This document shows positions 8,010 through 16,987 of a stretch of 64,000 bases of DNA, in pieces. Numbering within the stretch: position 1 is the first letter of the stretch; every line of letters starts with the position of its first letter. This DNA comes from Hydrogenovibrio thermophilus. Lineage in GTDB: Bacteria; Pseudomonadota; Gammaproteobacteria; Thiomicrospirales; Thiomicrospiraceae. The notes under the pieces were generated by a model. That model was not told the origin of the DNA and searched no databases. It saw only the letters and a program-made list of their open reading frames with translations. The stretch lies in the NCBI RefSeq assembly GCF_004028275.1, contig NZ_CP035033.1:558001-622000 (forward strand). Reading direction: 5' to 3'. Position numbers and translations under genes: made by a program.

Positions 8010-9296
8010 TTACAGAACGAACGTCAAGCCGCTGATCAAGGCGATAATGAAAATGCCGAGGTTCAAATCGGCGAACTCCCGTTTCACCAATTTCAGTGCC
8101 ACATACACCAGAAAACCGGCGGCAATTCCGGTGGTGATGGAGTAGGTCAAGGGCATCAGCAGAACAATCAGAAAGATGGCGGCATTGGTCGCCAGATCCT
8201 GTTCCTGGAAGGCGACTTTGCGTAATTCGCCGAACATGAGAATCCCCACAATCACCAGAATCGGATAGATGGCGTTTTCCGGCAAGGCCTGAAACAACGG
8301 CAGCATAAAGAGCGTCAAAACAAACAGCCCGGCGGTGACGACGGCGGTCAACCCGGTGCGCCCGCCTTGTTCCACCCCGGCGGCGGATTCGATAAAAGCG
8401 GCAATCGGCGTGACGCCGAGCAAGCTGCTGCCTGCGGTGGCAATCGCATCGGTTTTCAAGGTTTTTTCCAATGAGGCGTCGTTTTTGGTTTGTTCCTGAA
8501 ACAGGTGGGCGCGAGTGCCGATGCCGGTCAAGCTGCCAAGCGTGTCGAACATGGTGGTGATGAGAAAAATCAGTATCACCGGCAATAACGACAACGAAAA
8601 CGCCGAAACGATGTCCAGCTCAAACGCGATGGGTTCAATCGACGCCGGCCAGCTGAATAAGGTTTTCGGCACTTCCGCCAAGCCGACAGTCCAGCCGACA
8701 ATTGACGTGATGACAATGGAAAACACAAAGGCACCGGTGACTTTATAGGCGTACAACACCAACGCCACGAAAAAACCGAAAATGCCCAGCAGCACCGTCG
8801 GGGAGGAAAAGTCGCCCAGTGTGACTAAGGTCGCGTCGCTGTTGGCGATGACGCCCATCTGTTCCAAACCGATAAAGGCGATGAATCCACCGATACCGGC
8901 GCTGATGGCGCGCCGCAAATCAATCGGAATCGAATACATGATCCAGGCACGGAAAGGCGTGAATGACAGAATGATGAACAGAACACCGGACAAAAACACC
9001 ACACCCAACGCGGTTTGCCAGGGAATTTGCATCCCCAGTACCAGGCCATAGGCGAAATAGGCATTCAGTCCCATGCCTACACTCATGGCAATCGGTGTGT
9101 TGGACCAAAGGCCGTTCATTAAGGTGGCGAGAATGGTGATGAGCGCGGTGGCGGTGATGACGGCTTCCATCGGCAAACCGGCGGCGCTGAGGATGTAACC
9201 ATTCACCGGCACGATGTAGAGCATGGTCAGAAAGGTAGTGAGCCCGGCGATGAACTCGGTGCGGACAGTGGTGTTGTGCTGTTGCAGGTGAAACAT
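8010..9296 (-). CDS. NCS2-family purine (hypoxanthine/guanine/adenine) permease
   Basis: A 428-residue inner-membrane permease of the AzgA-like branch of the NCS2 nucleobase transporters. Visible signatures are 'EFIAGLTTFLTMLYIVPVN' at the N-terminus, 'PIAMSVGMGLNAYFAYG' and 'RRAISAGIGGFIAFIGL' in the transport core, and 'TMFDTLGSLTGIGTRA' near the middle. It would import purine bases with protons. It lies 52 bp downstream of ubiB on the same strand and may be the last gene of that unit. The exact base specificity cannot be read from sequence. Confidence 0.88.
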   Translation of the reverse strand: MFHLQQHNTTVRTEFIAGLTTFLTMLYIVPVNGYILSAAGLPMEAVITATALITILATLMNGLWSNTPIAMSVGMGLNAYFAYGLVLGMQIPWQTALGVVFLSGVLFIILSFTPFRAWIMYSIPIDLRRAISAGIGGFIAFIGLEQMGVIANSDATLVTLGDFSSPTVLLGIFGFFVALVLYAYKVTGAFVFSIVITSIVGWTVGLAEVPKTLFSWPASIEPIAFELDIVSAFSLSLLPVILIFLITTMFDTLGSLTGIGTRAHLFQEQTKNDASLEKTLKTDAIATAGSSLLGVTPIAAFIESAAGVEQGGRTGLTAVVTAGLFVLTLFMLPLFQALPENAIYPILVIVGILMFGELRKVAFQEQDLATNAAIFLIVLLMPLTYSITTGIAAGFLVYVALKLVKREFADLNLGIFIIALISGLTFVL

Positions 9297-9348
9297 CGTG
9301 TGTCCTCCGTTAAGAATAGCTTTATGCGCTATGTCGTGCGCCGGCGGC

Positions 9349-10998
9349 TTAGGTCTTTTTCAAAATCAGGTAGAGTCCTGTCAAACCGAATAAGGTTTGT
9401 AACCAAGGCAGCCAAGCCGGGTTCAACCATCCGAATTGCGCCAAGACGGCCGGGAAAACTGCAGGAATCAACAAGAGGGCGCCGATAAAGCGGTTGCGTT
9501 GTGCTTTGCTTTGTTTGGCCAGTTGCTGTTCCAGTTGTTCAATCTGTTTGGACGACTGGTTGAAATCGGCTTGTGACAGTTTTTGCAGGCCGTTATGCAG
9601 CAGGCCTGGCAAATGTGGGGCTTGCTCAATCCAGTAGGGCAGGTTGGCTTTGGTGTTTTTGACCAGGCTTTTCAAACCGACGCGCTCTTGCATCCAGTCT
9701 TCCAGAAACGGTTTGGCGGTGTCCCACAGGTCGAGTTCATCGTCCAATTGACGCCCTAAGCCCTCAATGTTCAACAGGGTTTTCTGTAACAGCACCAATT
9801 GCGGTTGCACTTCCATGCCAAAGCGCCGCGCGGTTTGGAACAGGCGCATCAGGAACAAACCGAAAGAAATTTCTTTTAAGGGACGGTCCCAAATCGGTTC
9901 GCAGACCGAACGAATCGCCGATTCCAGTTCGTTGACGCGGGTATCCGCCGGCACCCATTCCGACTCGATGTGCAGTTCCGACACCCGTAGGTAATCGCGG
10001 TTGAAGAACGCCAGGAAGTTTTCGGCCAAATAACGTTGATCTTCCGGGTTTAAGGTGCCCATGATGCCGAAATCGATGGCGGCATAACGGCCGTCCGGCA
10101 AGACGAAAATATTGCCCGGGTGCATGTCGGCGTGGAAGAAATTGTGTTTGAACACCTGGGTGAAAAAGATGGTGACGCCTTTGGCGGACAAGTCGGTCAG
10201 GTCGATTCCGGCTTCAATCAGTTGGTCGACTTCGGAAATGCGGATGCCGCGGATGCGTTCCATGGTCATGACATTGTCGTTGGTGTGTGACCAGTAGATT
10301 TCCGGCACATAGAGGAGGTCGGAGTTTTCGAAGTTACGGCGCAGTTGCGAGGCATTGGAGGCTTCGCGCATCATGTCCAGTTCGTCGAGAATGGTTTTCT
10401 CGAATTCTTCAACCACTTCCACCGGGTGCAGGCGTTTGGTTTCTTTGACCGCCGCTTCCAGTAAACCGGCGAGGGATTTCATAATGGCCACATCCTGCTC
10501 AATCACCGGTTTAATGTCCGGACGCACCACCTTGACGACCACTTCGGTACCGTCGTATAGGCTCGCGGCATGCACTTGTGCGATGGAAGCCGAGGCCATC
10601 GGTTTGGGATCGAAACTGGCGTAAGCCTCTTCAATGGAGCGTTTCAAACCGCGTTCAATGATGGCAATGGAGTGCTGTTCGTCGAAAGGCGGGCAGTCGT
10701 CTTGTAATTTGCGCAGTTCGGTACCGATGTCTTCCGGCAGCAAATCCTTGCGGGTGGAAAGCGCCTGGCCCAATTTGATGAAAATCGGGCCGAGTTCTTC
10801 CAGCGCTAAACGGATGCGTTCGCCGCGCGAGCCCTTCGAGGCAGGGCGCCAGTTCCACGGCAGGAGTTTGTTCAGCAGCAATAACCAGGCATATTTGCTG
10901 TGGCTGAGCACCATTTTGTCGATTTGGTAATGGGTCAGGACTCGGTTGATTTTAATAATGCGCGTCAATTGACGCCAAGGGCGTTGGATGAAATTCAT
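9349..10998 (-). CDS. ubiB: UbiB, ubiquinone biosynthesis accessory kinase-like protein
   Basis: A 549-residue member of the ABC1/UbiB atypical kinase family, needed for ubiquinone synthesis in aerobic and microaerobic bacteria. The diagnostic motifs are 'LGPIFIKLGQALSTRKDLLP' (the KxGQ motif that occludes the ATP site), 'ASASIAQVHAA' (the Ala-rich loop replacing the glycine-rich loop) and 'HADMHPGNIFVLPDGRYAAIDFG' split between the catalytic and metal loops. Two hydrophobic C-terminal segments anchor it in the membrane. Its ATG overlaps the ubiJ stop (ATGA), so it is coupled with ubiJ. Confidence 0.95.
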   Translation of the reverse strand: MNFIQRPWRQLTRIIKINRVLTHYQIDKMVLSHSKYAWLLLLNKLLPWNWRPASKGSRGERIRLALEELGPIFIKLGQALSTRKDLLPEDIGTELRKLQDDCPPFDEQHSIAIIERGLKRSIEEAYASFDPKPMASASIAQVHAASLYDGTEVVVKVVRPDIKPVIEQDVAIMKSLAGLLEAAVKETKRLHPVEVVEEFEKTILDELDMMREASNASQLRRNFENSDLLYVPEIYWSHTNDNVMTMERIRGIRISEVDQLIEAGIDLTDLSAKGVTIFFTQVFKHNFFHADMHPGNIFVLPDGRYAAIDFGIMGTLNPEDQRYLAENFLAFFNRDYLRVSELHIESEWVPADTRVNELESAIRSVCEPIWDRPLKEISFGLFLMRLFQTARRFGMEVQPQLVLLQKTLLNIEGLGRQLDDELDLWDTAKPFLEDWMQERVGLKSLVKNTKANLPYWIEQAPHLPGLLHNGLQKLSQADFNQSSKQIEQLEQQLAKQSKAQRNRFIGALLLIPAVFPAVLAQFGWLNPAWLPWLQTLFGLTGLYLILKKT

Positions 10999-11630
10999 GA
11001 AAGGGCGTCACTTAAAGCTTGAAGTCGTTTTTCGAGGGCGTCAACAGCCTGGGTTGTTTGTTGTACATCGCGTTTGAAGCGTTGAACCTGCGGGCCTGTC
11101 GGTAGGAGTTCGATTTCGAATTGCAGATATTCCCGCAGCGTATGGCCGGCTTTACGCTTGGCGCTTTCAACGGTTTTTCGGCCTTCTCGAACGGTGCTGC
11201 CGACTTTGAACGCCACCATGTCACCGGTGATTTTCGAAAGTTGTTCTTCCCAATCGATATTCAGGGTGTACACGCCTTGAATGAAGTCGGCGGCTAGGGT
11301 TTCGTCACCGCTGGCGTCGTAGTTCGGTTGGCGGGCAATCCAGTCGAGGCTGGTGAGTTGAATGTGCGTGTCCGGCGCGCCCATCAGGTGGTTTTGTACC
11401 GAGAAGGCGCCTTGGTTATCGGCATCGATTTGGTAAATCAGGAAAAAGGTCTGGCCCAGGTCGGTGAAGGTGAGTTGAACAACCTTCTCGTCACACGGCG
11501 CAAGGGCTTGGCCTTGCATGTCATCAAGCTGAACCGCTTGATTCAACAATGTTTCAAACAGTTTGGAAAGCGCGGTTTTGACCAGGCCTGGTGATTTTTC
11601 AGTGAGTGATTCGTCGTGTCGGTTGTCCAT
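10995..11630 (-). CDS. ubiJ: UbiJ, ubiquinone biosynthesis accessory factor (SCP2 domain)
   Basis: A 211-residue soluble protein between ubiE and ubiB, close to the length of E. coli UbiJ. The N-terminal half ('QLTFTDLGQTFFLIYQ', 'DTHIQLTSLDWIARQ') fits the SCP2 sterol-carrier-like lipid-binding domain. The C-terminal part ('VQRFKRDVQQTTQAVDALEKR') is a predicted coiled coil. In the family it helps bind ubiquinone intermediates in the cytosolic Ubi complex. Assignment rests on this architecture and the conserved ubiE-ubiJ-ubiB order. A CAGGCCTG motif lies in its N-terminal codons (SPGLVK). Confidence 0.85.
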   Translation of the reverse strand: MDNRHDESLTEKSPGLVKTALSKLFETLLNQAVQLDDMQGQALAPCDEKVVQLTFTDLGQTFFLIYQIDADNQGAFSVQNHLMGAPDTHIQLTSLDWIARQPNYDASGDETLAADFIQGVYTLNIDWEEQLSKITGDMVAFKVGSTVREGRKTVESAKRKAGHTLREYLQFEIELLPTGPQVQRFKRDVQQTTQAVDALEKRLQALSDALS

Positions 11631-11657
11631 TTCGATGCCTTTCCTTTTCGGGCGCGT

Positions 11658-12419
11658 TCAGTATTTCCAGCCGCGGTGTAGGGCGACAATGCCGTTCGAC
11701 ATATTGATGTATTCCACCTTGTCGAATCCGGCGTCCAGCATCATTTGTTTGAGGGTTTCCTGATCCGGGTGCATGCGGATGGATTCGGCCAGATATTGAT
11801 AACTGGCTTCGTCGTCGGCGATGAATTTGCCCATTTTCGGCAGGATGTTGAAGGAATAGAAATCATAGGCCTTCGCCAGCATCGGTTGGGTGACTTTGGA
11901 GAATTCCAACACCATTAACTGGCCGCCCGGTTTCAGCACGCGGCAGATTTCGGCCAGGGCTTTGTCTTTGTTGGTGACGTTGCGCAAGCCAAAAGAGATG
12001 GTGACCAAATCGAACGTATTGTCCGGGTAGGTCAAAGCCTCGGCGTTGGTGATGGTGTAATCGACATTGCCGATGATGCCGTCATTGGTCAGACGGTCAC
12101 GGCCGACGCGCACCATGCTTTCGTTGATGTCCGCCAGTACCACACGGCCGGTTTTTCCGACGCGTTTGGCGAAGGCTTTGGTCAGGTCGCCGGTGCCGCC
12201 GGCTAAGTCCAAAACGGCTTGCCCCGGGCGAATGCCGCTGAGTTCGATGGTGTGGCGCTTCCATAGGCGGTGGATGCCGAGCGACATGACGTCGTTCATA
12301 ATGTCATAATTACCGGCGACGGAGTCAAACACCCCTTTGACCTTTTTGACTTTCTCGTCCAATGGCACTTCGGTGAAGCCGAAATCGATGGTTTTTTTCT
12401 CGGTGTGTGCGCTCATCAT
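11658..12419 (-). CDS. ubiE: UbiE, C-methyltransferase for ubiquinone/menaquinone
   Basis: A 253-residue SAM-dependent methyltransferase. It carries the UbiE signatures '[20 protein letters not shown]' and 'WKR', a SAM-binding '[11 protein letters not shown]' loop, '[20 protein letters not shown]' and the C-terminal '[11 protein letters not shown]'. It C-methylates the 2-polyprenyl-6-methoxybenzoquinol ring in ubiquinone synthesis. It is followed by ubiJ after 27 bp and preceded by a DUF971 gene, a common gammaproteobacterial order. The protein begins MMSAHTEKK; either Met could be used. Confidence 0.96.
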   Translation of the reverse strand: MMSAHTEKKTIDFGFTEVPLDEKVKKVKGVFDSVAGNYDIMNDVMSLGIHRLWKRHTIELSGIRPGQAVLDLAGGTGDLTKAFAKRVGKTGRVVLADINESMVRVGRDRLTNDGIIGNVDYTITNAEALTYPDNTFDLVTISFGLRNVTNKDKALAEICRVLKPGGQLMVLEFSKVTQPMLAKAYDFYSFNILPKMGKFIADDEASYQYLAESIRMHPDQETLKQMMLDAGFDKVEYINMSNGIVALHRGWKY

Positions 12420-12468
12420 CTTGTCCTAGTGCTGTTTAATCGGTTTACGTTGCGGCCGGGTTGTTGGG

Positions 12469-12852
12469 TTACAGCAGTTCGCTTAAATCGGTCGGCGGCA
12501 TGTCCGGGTGTTTGTGGCCGGCTTTCTGCAAACGTTGCAGATAATCCTGCCAGTAGTCGTCGTAATGCTGGCCGAGTTCGTACAAGCGTTCCCAAGTATA
12601 AATACCGGTGTCGTGGCCGTCGTCGAAGTGCAGTTTAACACCATAATTCCCCACCGGGGTAATGCCTTCGATGTTGACGTTACGCTTGCCGACTTGCAAA
12701 ACCTCTTGGCCCGGCGCGTGGCCGGTGACTTCGGCCGACTGCGAATACACCCGCAGGTATTCGCAGGGCAGTTCAAACACCTCGCCGGTGTCGAACGTCA
12801 CCACCAGTTGCCGTGATTTCTGTTGCAGTTTAATGTCTGTTGGAGTTGCCAT
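12469..12852 (-). CDS. DUF971 domain protein
   Basis: A 127-residue protein with the DUF971 (GBBH-like N-terminal) fold: 'LVVTFDTGEVFELPCEYLRVYSQSAEV' followed by 'VGNYGVKLHFDDGHDTGIYTWERLYEL'. The domain also occurs at the N-terminus of gamma-butyrobetaine hydroxylases. In proteobacteria the stand-alone form is very often found next to hslU and ubiE, as here, but its function is unknown. It lies 27 bp after hslU and 49 bp before ubiE, so it is probably co-transcribed with both. Confidence 0.85.
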   Translation of the reverse strand: MATPTDIKLQQKSRQLVVTFDTGEVFELPCEYLRVYSQSAEVTGHAPGQEVLQVGKRNVNIEGITPVGNYGVKLHFDDGHDTGIYTWERLYELGQHYDDYWQDYLQRLQKAGHKHPDMPPTDLSELL

Positions 12853-12879
12853 CGTCTGTTTCCCTGCCGGTCAATCGCG

Positions 12880-14199
12880 TTACAGAATGTATTGCGACAA
12901 GTCCTGGTCTTGTGACAAATCGCCAAGCCGTTCGTTGACGAAGGCCTGGTCGATGACGATTTTTTGTCCGTCGTTGTCCGGCGCGCTGAAAGAGACCTCT
13001 TCCAGCAGATGCTCCATAACGGTATGCAAACGTCGCGCGCCAATGTTTTCGGTGCTTTCGTTAACATGGTAAGCAATTTCCGCCAGGCGTTGAATGCCGT
13101 CGTCGGTGAACTCGATATTGACCCCTTCGGTTTGCAACAGGGCGATCGCCTGCGTGGTCAGGGCGGCTTTCGGTTCGGTCAGAATGCGGATGAAATCTTC
13201 CACTTTGAGGGATTTCAGCTCGACGCGAATCGGCAAGCGGCCTTGCAGTTCGGGAATCAAATCCGACGGTTTCGACAAGTGGAAGGCGCCGGAAGCGATG
13301 AACAGAATGTGGTCGGTTTTAATCATGCCGTATTTGGTGGAAACGGTGGAGCCTTCAATCAACGGAAGCAGGTCGCGCTGCACGCCTTCACGGGAGACGT
13401 CGCCGCCGGAAGCTTCCTGACGTTTGGCGACCTTGTCGATTTCGTCGATAAACACGATGCCATTCTGTTCGACGTTTTCGATGGCTTTGGCTTTCATATC
13501 TTCCTGGTCGATCAGGCGCTGGGCTTCTTCTTCGGTCAGATGTTTCATCGCCTGTTTGATCGGCAGTTTGCGTTTTTGTTTTTTGCCCTGGTTCAGCCCC
13601 TGGAACATTTCCTGGAGCTGATTGGTCATTTCTTCCATGCCGGGCGCGCCCATGATTTCCACATGCGCCGGCGCAGCGTTCAGGTCGATTTCAATTTCCT
13701 TGTCGTCCAAATCGCCTTCGCGTAGGCGTTTTCGGAACTTCTGGCGGGTCTCGGACATATTGTCGTAGCTTTCATCTTCATGGCCGCGCGCCGGTGGCAA
13801 CAAAATATCGAGGATGCGCTCTTCGGCCAGGTCTTCGGCTTTGCGTTGCACGTCTTTCACCGCTTGTTCACGGTGTAGCTTGATGGCATTTTCTGCCAGA
13901 TCCTTGATGATGGAATCGACTTCGCGTCCCACGTAGCCGACTTCGGTGTACTTGGTGGCTTCGACTTTGATGAAGGGGGCGTTGGCGAGTTTGGCCAGAC
14001 GGCGGGCGATTTCGGTTTTCCCGACCCCGGTCGGCCCGATCATCAAAATGTTTTTAGGTGTGACTTCCTGACGAAGTTCTTCCGGTAATTGCGCGCGGCG
14101 CCAGCGATTTCGCAGGGCGATGGCCACCGATTTTTTGGCTTCGGACTGACCGACAATGTGGTGATCGAGTGCGTGGACAATTTCCTTGGGTGTCATCAT
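12880..14199 (-). CDS. hslU: HslU (ClpY), ATPase subunit of the HslUV protease
   Basis: A 439-residue AAA+ unfoldase that feeds substrates to the HslV peptidase. It begins '[18 protein letters not shown]', and shows Walker A 'GPTGVGKTE', pore loop 'GYVGREV', the long I-domain, Walker B '[13 protein letters not shown]' and the HslV-docking C-terminus 'QDLSQYIL'. The start at 14199 is preferred because AAGGAA lies upstream and family members begin there. An in-frame ATG at 14262 would add 21 residues, but a TATAAT box at 14274-14279 would leave that start almost leaderless. Its partner hslV lies 6 kb away, at 20281. Confidence 0.94.
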   Translation of the reverse strand: MMTPKEIVHALDHHIVGQSEAKKSVAIALRNRWRRAQLPEELRQEVTPKNILMIGPTGVGKTEIARRLAKLANAPFIKVEATKYTEVGYVGREVDSIIKDLAENAIKLHREQAVKDVQRKAEDLAEERILDILLPPARGHEDESYDNMSETRQKFRKRLREGDLDDKEIEIDLNAAPAHVEIMGAPGMEEMTNQLQEMFQGLNQGKKQKRKLPIKQAMKHLTEEEAQRLIDQEDMKAKAIENVEQNGIVFIDEIDKVAKRQEASGGDVSREGVQRDLLPLIEGSTVSTKYGMIKTDHILFIASGAFHLSKPSDLIPELQGRLPIRVELKSLKVEDFIRILTEPKAALTTQAIALLQTEGVNIEFTDDGIQRLAEIAYHVNESTENIGARRLHTVMEHLLEEVSFSAPDNDGQKIVIDQAFVNERLGDLSQDQDLSQYIL

Positions 14200-14273
14200 C
14201 TTAAGCGGGTTTCCTTCGGTTTGTTTGGCATTCGGAGGCGATTCCGAATTGCTGATGTTCATGGAATTCGTTT

Positions 14274-14279
14274 ATTATA
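14274..14279 (-). promoter_or_regulatory. -10 element (TATAAT) of the hslU-ubi unit
   Basis: A perfect TATAAT on the minus strand within the 134-bp hslU-dapF divergent spacer would place the transcript start near 14267. No convincing -35 hexamer at standard spacing is seen. Confidence 0.4.
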
Positions 14280-14333
14280 AAGGAATTGATGCCATGATTG
14301 ATAAACGAATGAGGCCGGACACGACCAAATACC

Positions 14334-15191
14334 ATGACTAATTCCTTACGATTCTCAAAAATGCACGGTTTGGGCAATGACTTTATGGTCATTGATGCAA
14401 CGCGCGACACCATCGAACTGACAGCCGACGAAATCCGTTTTTGGGCCAATCGGCATTTCGGTGTGGGGTTCGACCAACTGTTGATGGTGGAACCGGCCAG
14501 CACGCCAGGCGTGGATTTTCGTTACCGCATTTTCAATGCCGACGGTTCGGAAGTACAACAGTGTGGCAATGGCGCGCGCTGCTTTGCGCGTTTTGTGTAC
14601 GACAAAGGTTTGACGGACAAAACTGAAATTCAAGTGGAAACCGCGTCCGGTCTGATTGTGTTGTACATTACCGACGATGGCTGGGTGCGCGTTAATATGG
14701 GCGCGCCGAATTTTTTGCCGGAAACCTTGCCGTTCGATATTCCGGTGGAATCGGAACAGTATGAGTTGGAAGTGGATGGCGACCGCTTTGAAATCGGCGC
14801 GGTGTCGATGGGCAACCCCCATGCGGTGTTGCGTGTCACCGATGTGGTGTCCGCGCCGGTGGCGGTTTTGGGTGAGAAAATCGAATCGCACCCTTTGTTT
14901 CCGGAGCGTGTCAATGTCGGTTTTGCCGAGCGGGTGGACGATGCGCACATCAAACTGCGGGTATATGAACGTGGCGCGGCGGAAACGTTGGCTTGCGGTA
15001 CCGGTGCCTGTGCGGCCATGGTAGTGTTGCGTCGCTTGGAAGAAGTCGGCGATGCGGTGACGATTTCATTACCGGGTGGCGACTTGCTGGTGGAGTGGGA
15101 TGGCAACCCGGAGAGTCCGGTGTGGATGACCGGACCGGCGGTGTTTGTGTTTGAAGGTGAAATTAAAAGAGGAGTGCCAGGGCGAGTGTAA
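14334..15191 (+). CDS. dapF: DapF, diaminopimelate epimerase
   Basis: A 285-residue PLP-independent epimerase converting LL- to meso-diaminopimelate for lysine and peptidoglycan. Both catalytic Cys motifs are present: 'QQCGNGARCFARF' and 'LACGTGACAAMV'. The N-terminal 'FSKMHGLGNDFMVID' is typical. Family members usually stop a few residues after 'GPAVFVFEGEI'; here about six extra residues (GVPGRV) precede a stop at 15189-15191 lying inside the terminal inverted repeat of a miniature element. The original 3' end therefore appears to have been replaced. There is no strong ribosome site before the ATG. Confidence 0.95.
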   Translation: MTNSLRFSKMHGLGNDFMVIDATRDTIELTADEIRFWANRHFGVGFDQLLMVEPASTPGVDFRYRIFNADGSEVQQCGNGARCFARFVYDKGLTDKTEIQVETASGLIVLYITDDGWVRVNMGAPNFLPETLPFDIPVESEQYELEVDGDRFEIGAVSMGNPHAVLRVTDVVSAPVAVLGEKIESHPLFPERVNVGFAERVDDAHIKLRVYERGAAETLACGTGACAAMVVLRRLEEVGDAVTISLPGGDLLVEWDGNPESPVWMTGPAVFVFEGEIKRGVPGRV

Positions 15192-15448
15192 TGCCCTAAA
15201 TAAAATGCCTATCAGCGAGTCAAGAAAATGTCGTCTGCTAGGCACATCCCGCTGTAAATGGCCCGCCCTTTGCAAGGGAGGTAACAACGCAGAGGGCGTT
15301 TTCTTGGCTCGCCCGAAGGGAAGCCCTCAAATTTCCCAATTCTGCGTTGCAGTTCTTGACAAGGGAATGCCATTGCCTGCAAACTGCGCCTTGACTTGAA
15401 AAATTTGAGGAGCTTCTGAAATGATCATTTTATTTAGGACATTACACT
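15185..15448. mobile_element. MITE-like element with 23-bp terminal inverted repeats
   Basis: A 264-bp element has inverted ends at 15185-15207 and 15426-15448 that match at 22 of 23 positions; they begin AGTGTAATG and run into CCTAAATAAAATG. It has no open reading frame of its own. It sits exactly between dapF and the DUF484 gene: the left end supplies the dapF stop codon and the right end lies just before the GTG of the next gene. The TGTAATGxCC terminus resembles insertion-sequence ends, so a non-autonomous derivative is likely. No clear target-site duplication is seen. Confidence 0.75.
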
Positions 15449-15449
15449 T

Positions 15450-16121
15450 GTGTCGAGTCTGTTAAACGACATTCATGCGGAAGATGTCGCAAATTATCTG
15501 AACCGTAACCGAGAGTTCTTTCATGTTTTTCCCAATCTGCTGAATGAGTTGAGCATTCCGCACCCCAAGAGCGGACAGGAAGTGTCGCTGTTGGAACGCC
15601 AGGTATTTCAGTTGCGGGAACAGCGCGATTCACTACAGGTGGAGGTGGATACCCTCAAAGACATCGCCGGTGAAAACGGCGTGTTGCTGCATAAAGTGTA
15701 CGATTTTTCCTATGCGCTGATGGCGACGGAAACCGAGCAGGCGGCGGTGGACGAAGTGTATCGTGTCATGCATGAATTGTTCGAGGTGGAAGAAGTCACG
15801 ATGATTTCCTGGGATGTGCCCAAGCAAATCGTCAACGGCTTGCATCAACTCGGTTTCTCCCAGGCCTGGTCGAATTCGTTGAAAGAGACTTTGCAGCCCA
15901 ATAAGCCGGTGTGCGGATTATTGGAAGATACCTGGCAGCGCGGATTGTTTCATACCGACCAGCCGATGCAATCGGTGTGTGTGATTCCGCTGGGGCGGGA
16001 TCGTGTTTGGGGCGCACTGGCATTGGGCGCCACCACCGATCGTTTCAGCCCCGAATTAGGCACCTATTTTCTGAAAGTGATGGGGCAGATGGTGACGGCA
16101 CGTTTGCAGAGACTGTTTTAA
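15450..16121 (+). CDS. DUF484 family protein (GAF-like)
   Basis: A 223-residue protein of the DUF484/YigA family. It has 'DVANYLNRNREFFHVFPNLL' near the N-terminus, a 'SLLERQVFQLREQRDSLQ' coiled coil, and a C-terminal GAF-like domain with 'QSVCVIPLGRDRVWGALALG'. In many gammaproteobacteria this gene lies between dapF and xerC; here dapF precedes it but xerC is about 3 kb further on. Translation appears to start at GTG 15450. The only upstream purine-rich stretch is AGGAC inside the terminal repeat of the adjacent miniature element, so the insertion may have rewritten its translation signals. Its function is unknown. Confidence 0.85.
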   Translation: MSSLLNDIHAEDVANYLNRNREFFHVFPNLLNELSIPHPKSGQEVSLLERQVFQLREQRDSLQVEVDTLKDIAGENGVLLHKVYDFSYALMATETEQAAVDEVYRVMHELFEVEEVTMISWDVPKQIVNGLHQLGFSQAWSNSLKETLQPNKPVCGLLEDTWQRGLFHTDQPMQSVCVIPLGRDRVWGALALGATTDRFSPELGTYFLKVMGQMVTARLQRLF

Positions 16122-16175
16122 ACACGGTTTTTAACGCTTCGTTCGTCTGCTCAATTCGTTTCATGTTTCTTGTCA

Positions 16176-16202
16176 AAACGCCCAGGCCTGGGCGTTTTTT
16201 TG
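16176..16202. terminator. CAGGCCTG terminator after the DUF484 gene
   Basis: The hairpin AAAACGCCCAGGCCTGGGCG is followed by seven T, and it lies between the convergent DUF484 and XRE genes. Confidence 0.82.
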
Positions 16203-16229
16203 TCTCTAACGTATCGAGTTCATTTCGTT

Positions 16230-16709
16230 TTAAAGACGTCTCAGTTCGGCTTTGAGATCGGACAGAGTGTTTTGTTCCATTTCGATGCTGGCTTCCCATA
16301 TGGCTGGGCTTTGGCTGTGGGAGGCGATTTCTTGAATGTTGTTGAGGCGTTTTTCGGTGTTGGCGATAAGCTTGTTGAGGACGATGCGTTCGATTTCGTG
16401 CAGTTGCGGGGATGTTTGATAGCTCCCTTCTGGTTCAGCGACATTTTGCGGCGGGTATTTTTCGCCTTTTCCGGTGGCGAGCCATTCCACCGTGACACCG
16501 GATTGATTGGCGATGGCAATCAAACGTTCCAGGTTCGGAGTGGATTCGCCATTGAGGTATTTTCGCAACGCCGTTTCCGATAATTGACAACTGCGTGCAA
16601 ATGAACGCACGCTCTGGAAGGCAATCAACTCTTTTAAACGCAAAGCAAAATCCCTGGCTATGTTTTTCAGGCCTGAATAATGGCCTATGGTCTGCACGTG
16701 GCCATCCAT
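16230..16709 (-). CDS. XRE-family (phage-repressor-like) transcriptional regulator
   Basis: A 159-residue DNA-binding protein. Residues about 33-75 form an XRE helix-turn-helix: 'SVRSFARSCQLSETALRKYL' then 'GESTPNLERLIAIANQSGVTVEWLATG', close to the N-terminal domain of CI-like repressors. The C-terminal half is a helical, charged region rather than a LexA-type peptidase. It is transcribed away from a diguanylate cyclase gene across 278 bp. No other phage genes are nearby, so a resident regulator is more likely than a prophage remnant. Its target is unknown. Confidence 0.75.
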   Translation of the reverse strand: MDGHVQTIGHYSGLKNIARDFALRLKELIAFQSVRSFARSCQLSETALRKYLNGESTPNLERLIAIANQSGVTVEWLATGKGEKYPPQNVAEPEGSYQTSPQLHEIERIVLNKLIANTEKRLNNIQEIASHSQSPAIWEASIEMEQNTLSDLKAELRRL

Positions 16710-16886
16710 TAGTCGCGTAACCTATCGAGTCGAAAAGTGTTTTTCGGCGTCGTGTCCAGTTTTAAAGAACAAATGCGTTTTTTTGAGTTGCATATCCGTT
16801 TTTTTGCGCGTAATATACACTTTGGAATAAGAATAATTACGAACAAGGCTTTAAAATAACACAACACCCTATAGGAATTTTACCAT

Positions 16887-16909
16887 GAAGCTTTATTAAA
16901 TAAAGCTTC
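16887..16909. promoter_or_regulatory. Hairpin in the leader of the diguanylate cyclase gene
   Basis: A 10-bp perfect stem GAAGCTTTAT/ATAAAGCTTC closes on a TAA loop, 78 bp before the cyclase ATG. A five-codon frame (ATG AAG CTT TAT TAA from 16885) runs into it. It has no T tract, so a leader structure or protein-binding palindrome fits better than a terminator. The rest of the 278-bp spacer is AT-rich with no other clear signal. Confidence 0.35.
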
Positions 16910-16987
16910 TTAACCCTAATGAACGTAGGTTTTTGTTTTTAAACCAGTTTTCTGGAGGTGTGTGCGTGTCTCAAAAAAGGGCAAGCT

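Noticed and set aside
12964-13725. 253-codon open frame opposite hslU
   Set aside because: It is antisense to a fully conserved gene, and its F- and Q-rich composition is what reversed hslU codons give.
16230-16709. XRE regulator as evidence of a prophage
   Set aside because: No integrase, structural or lysis genes and no attachment repeats are nearby; xerC at 19270 is the housekeeping recombinase.
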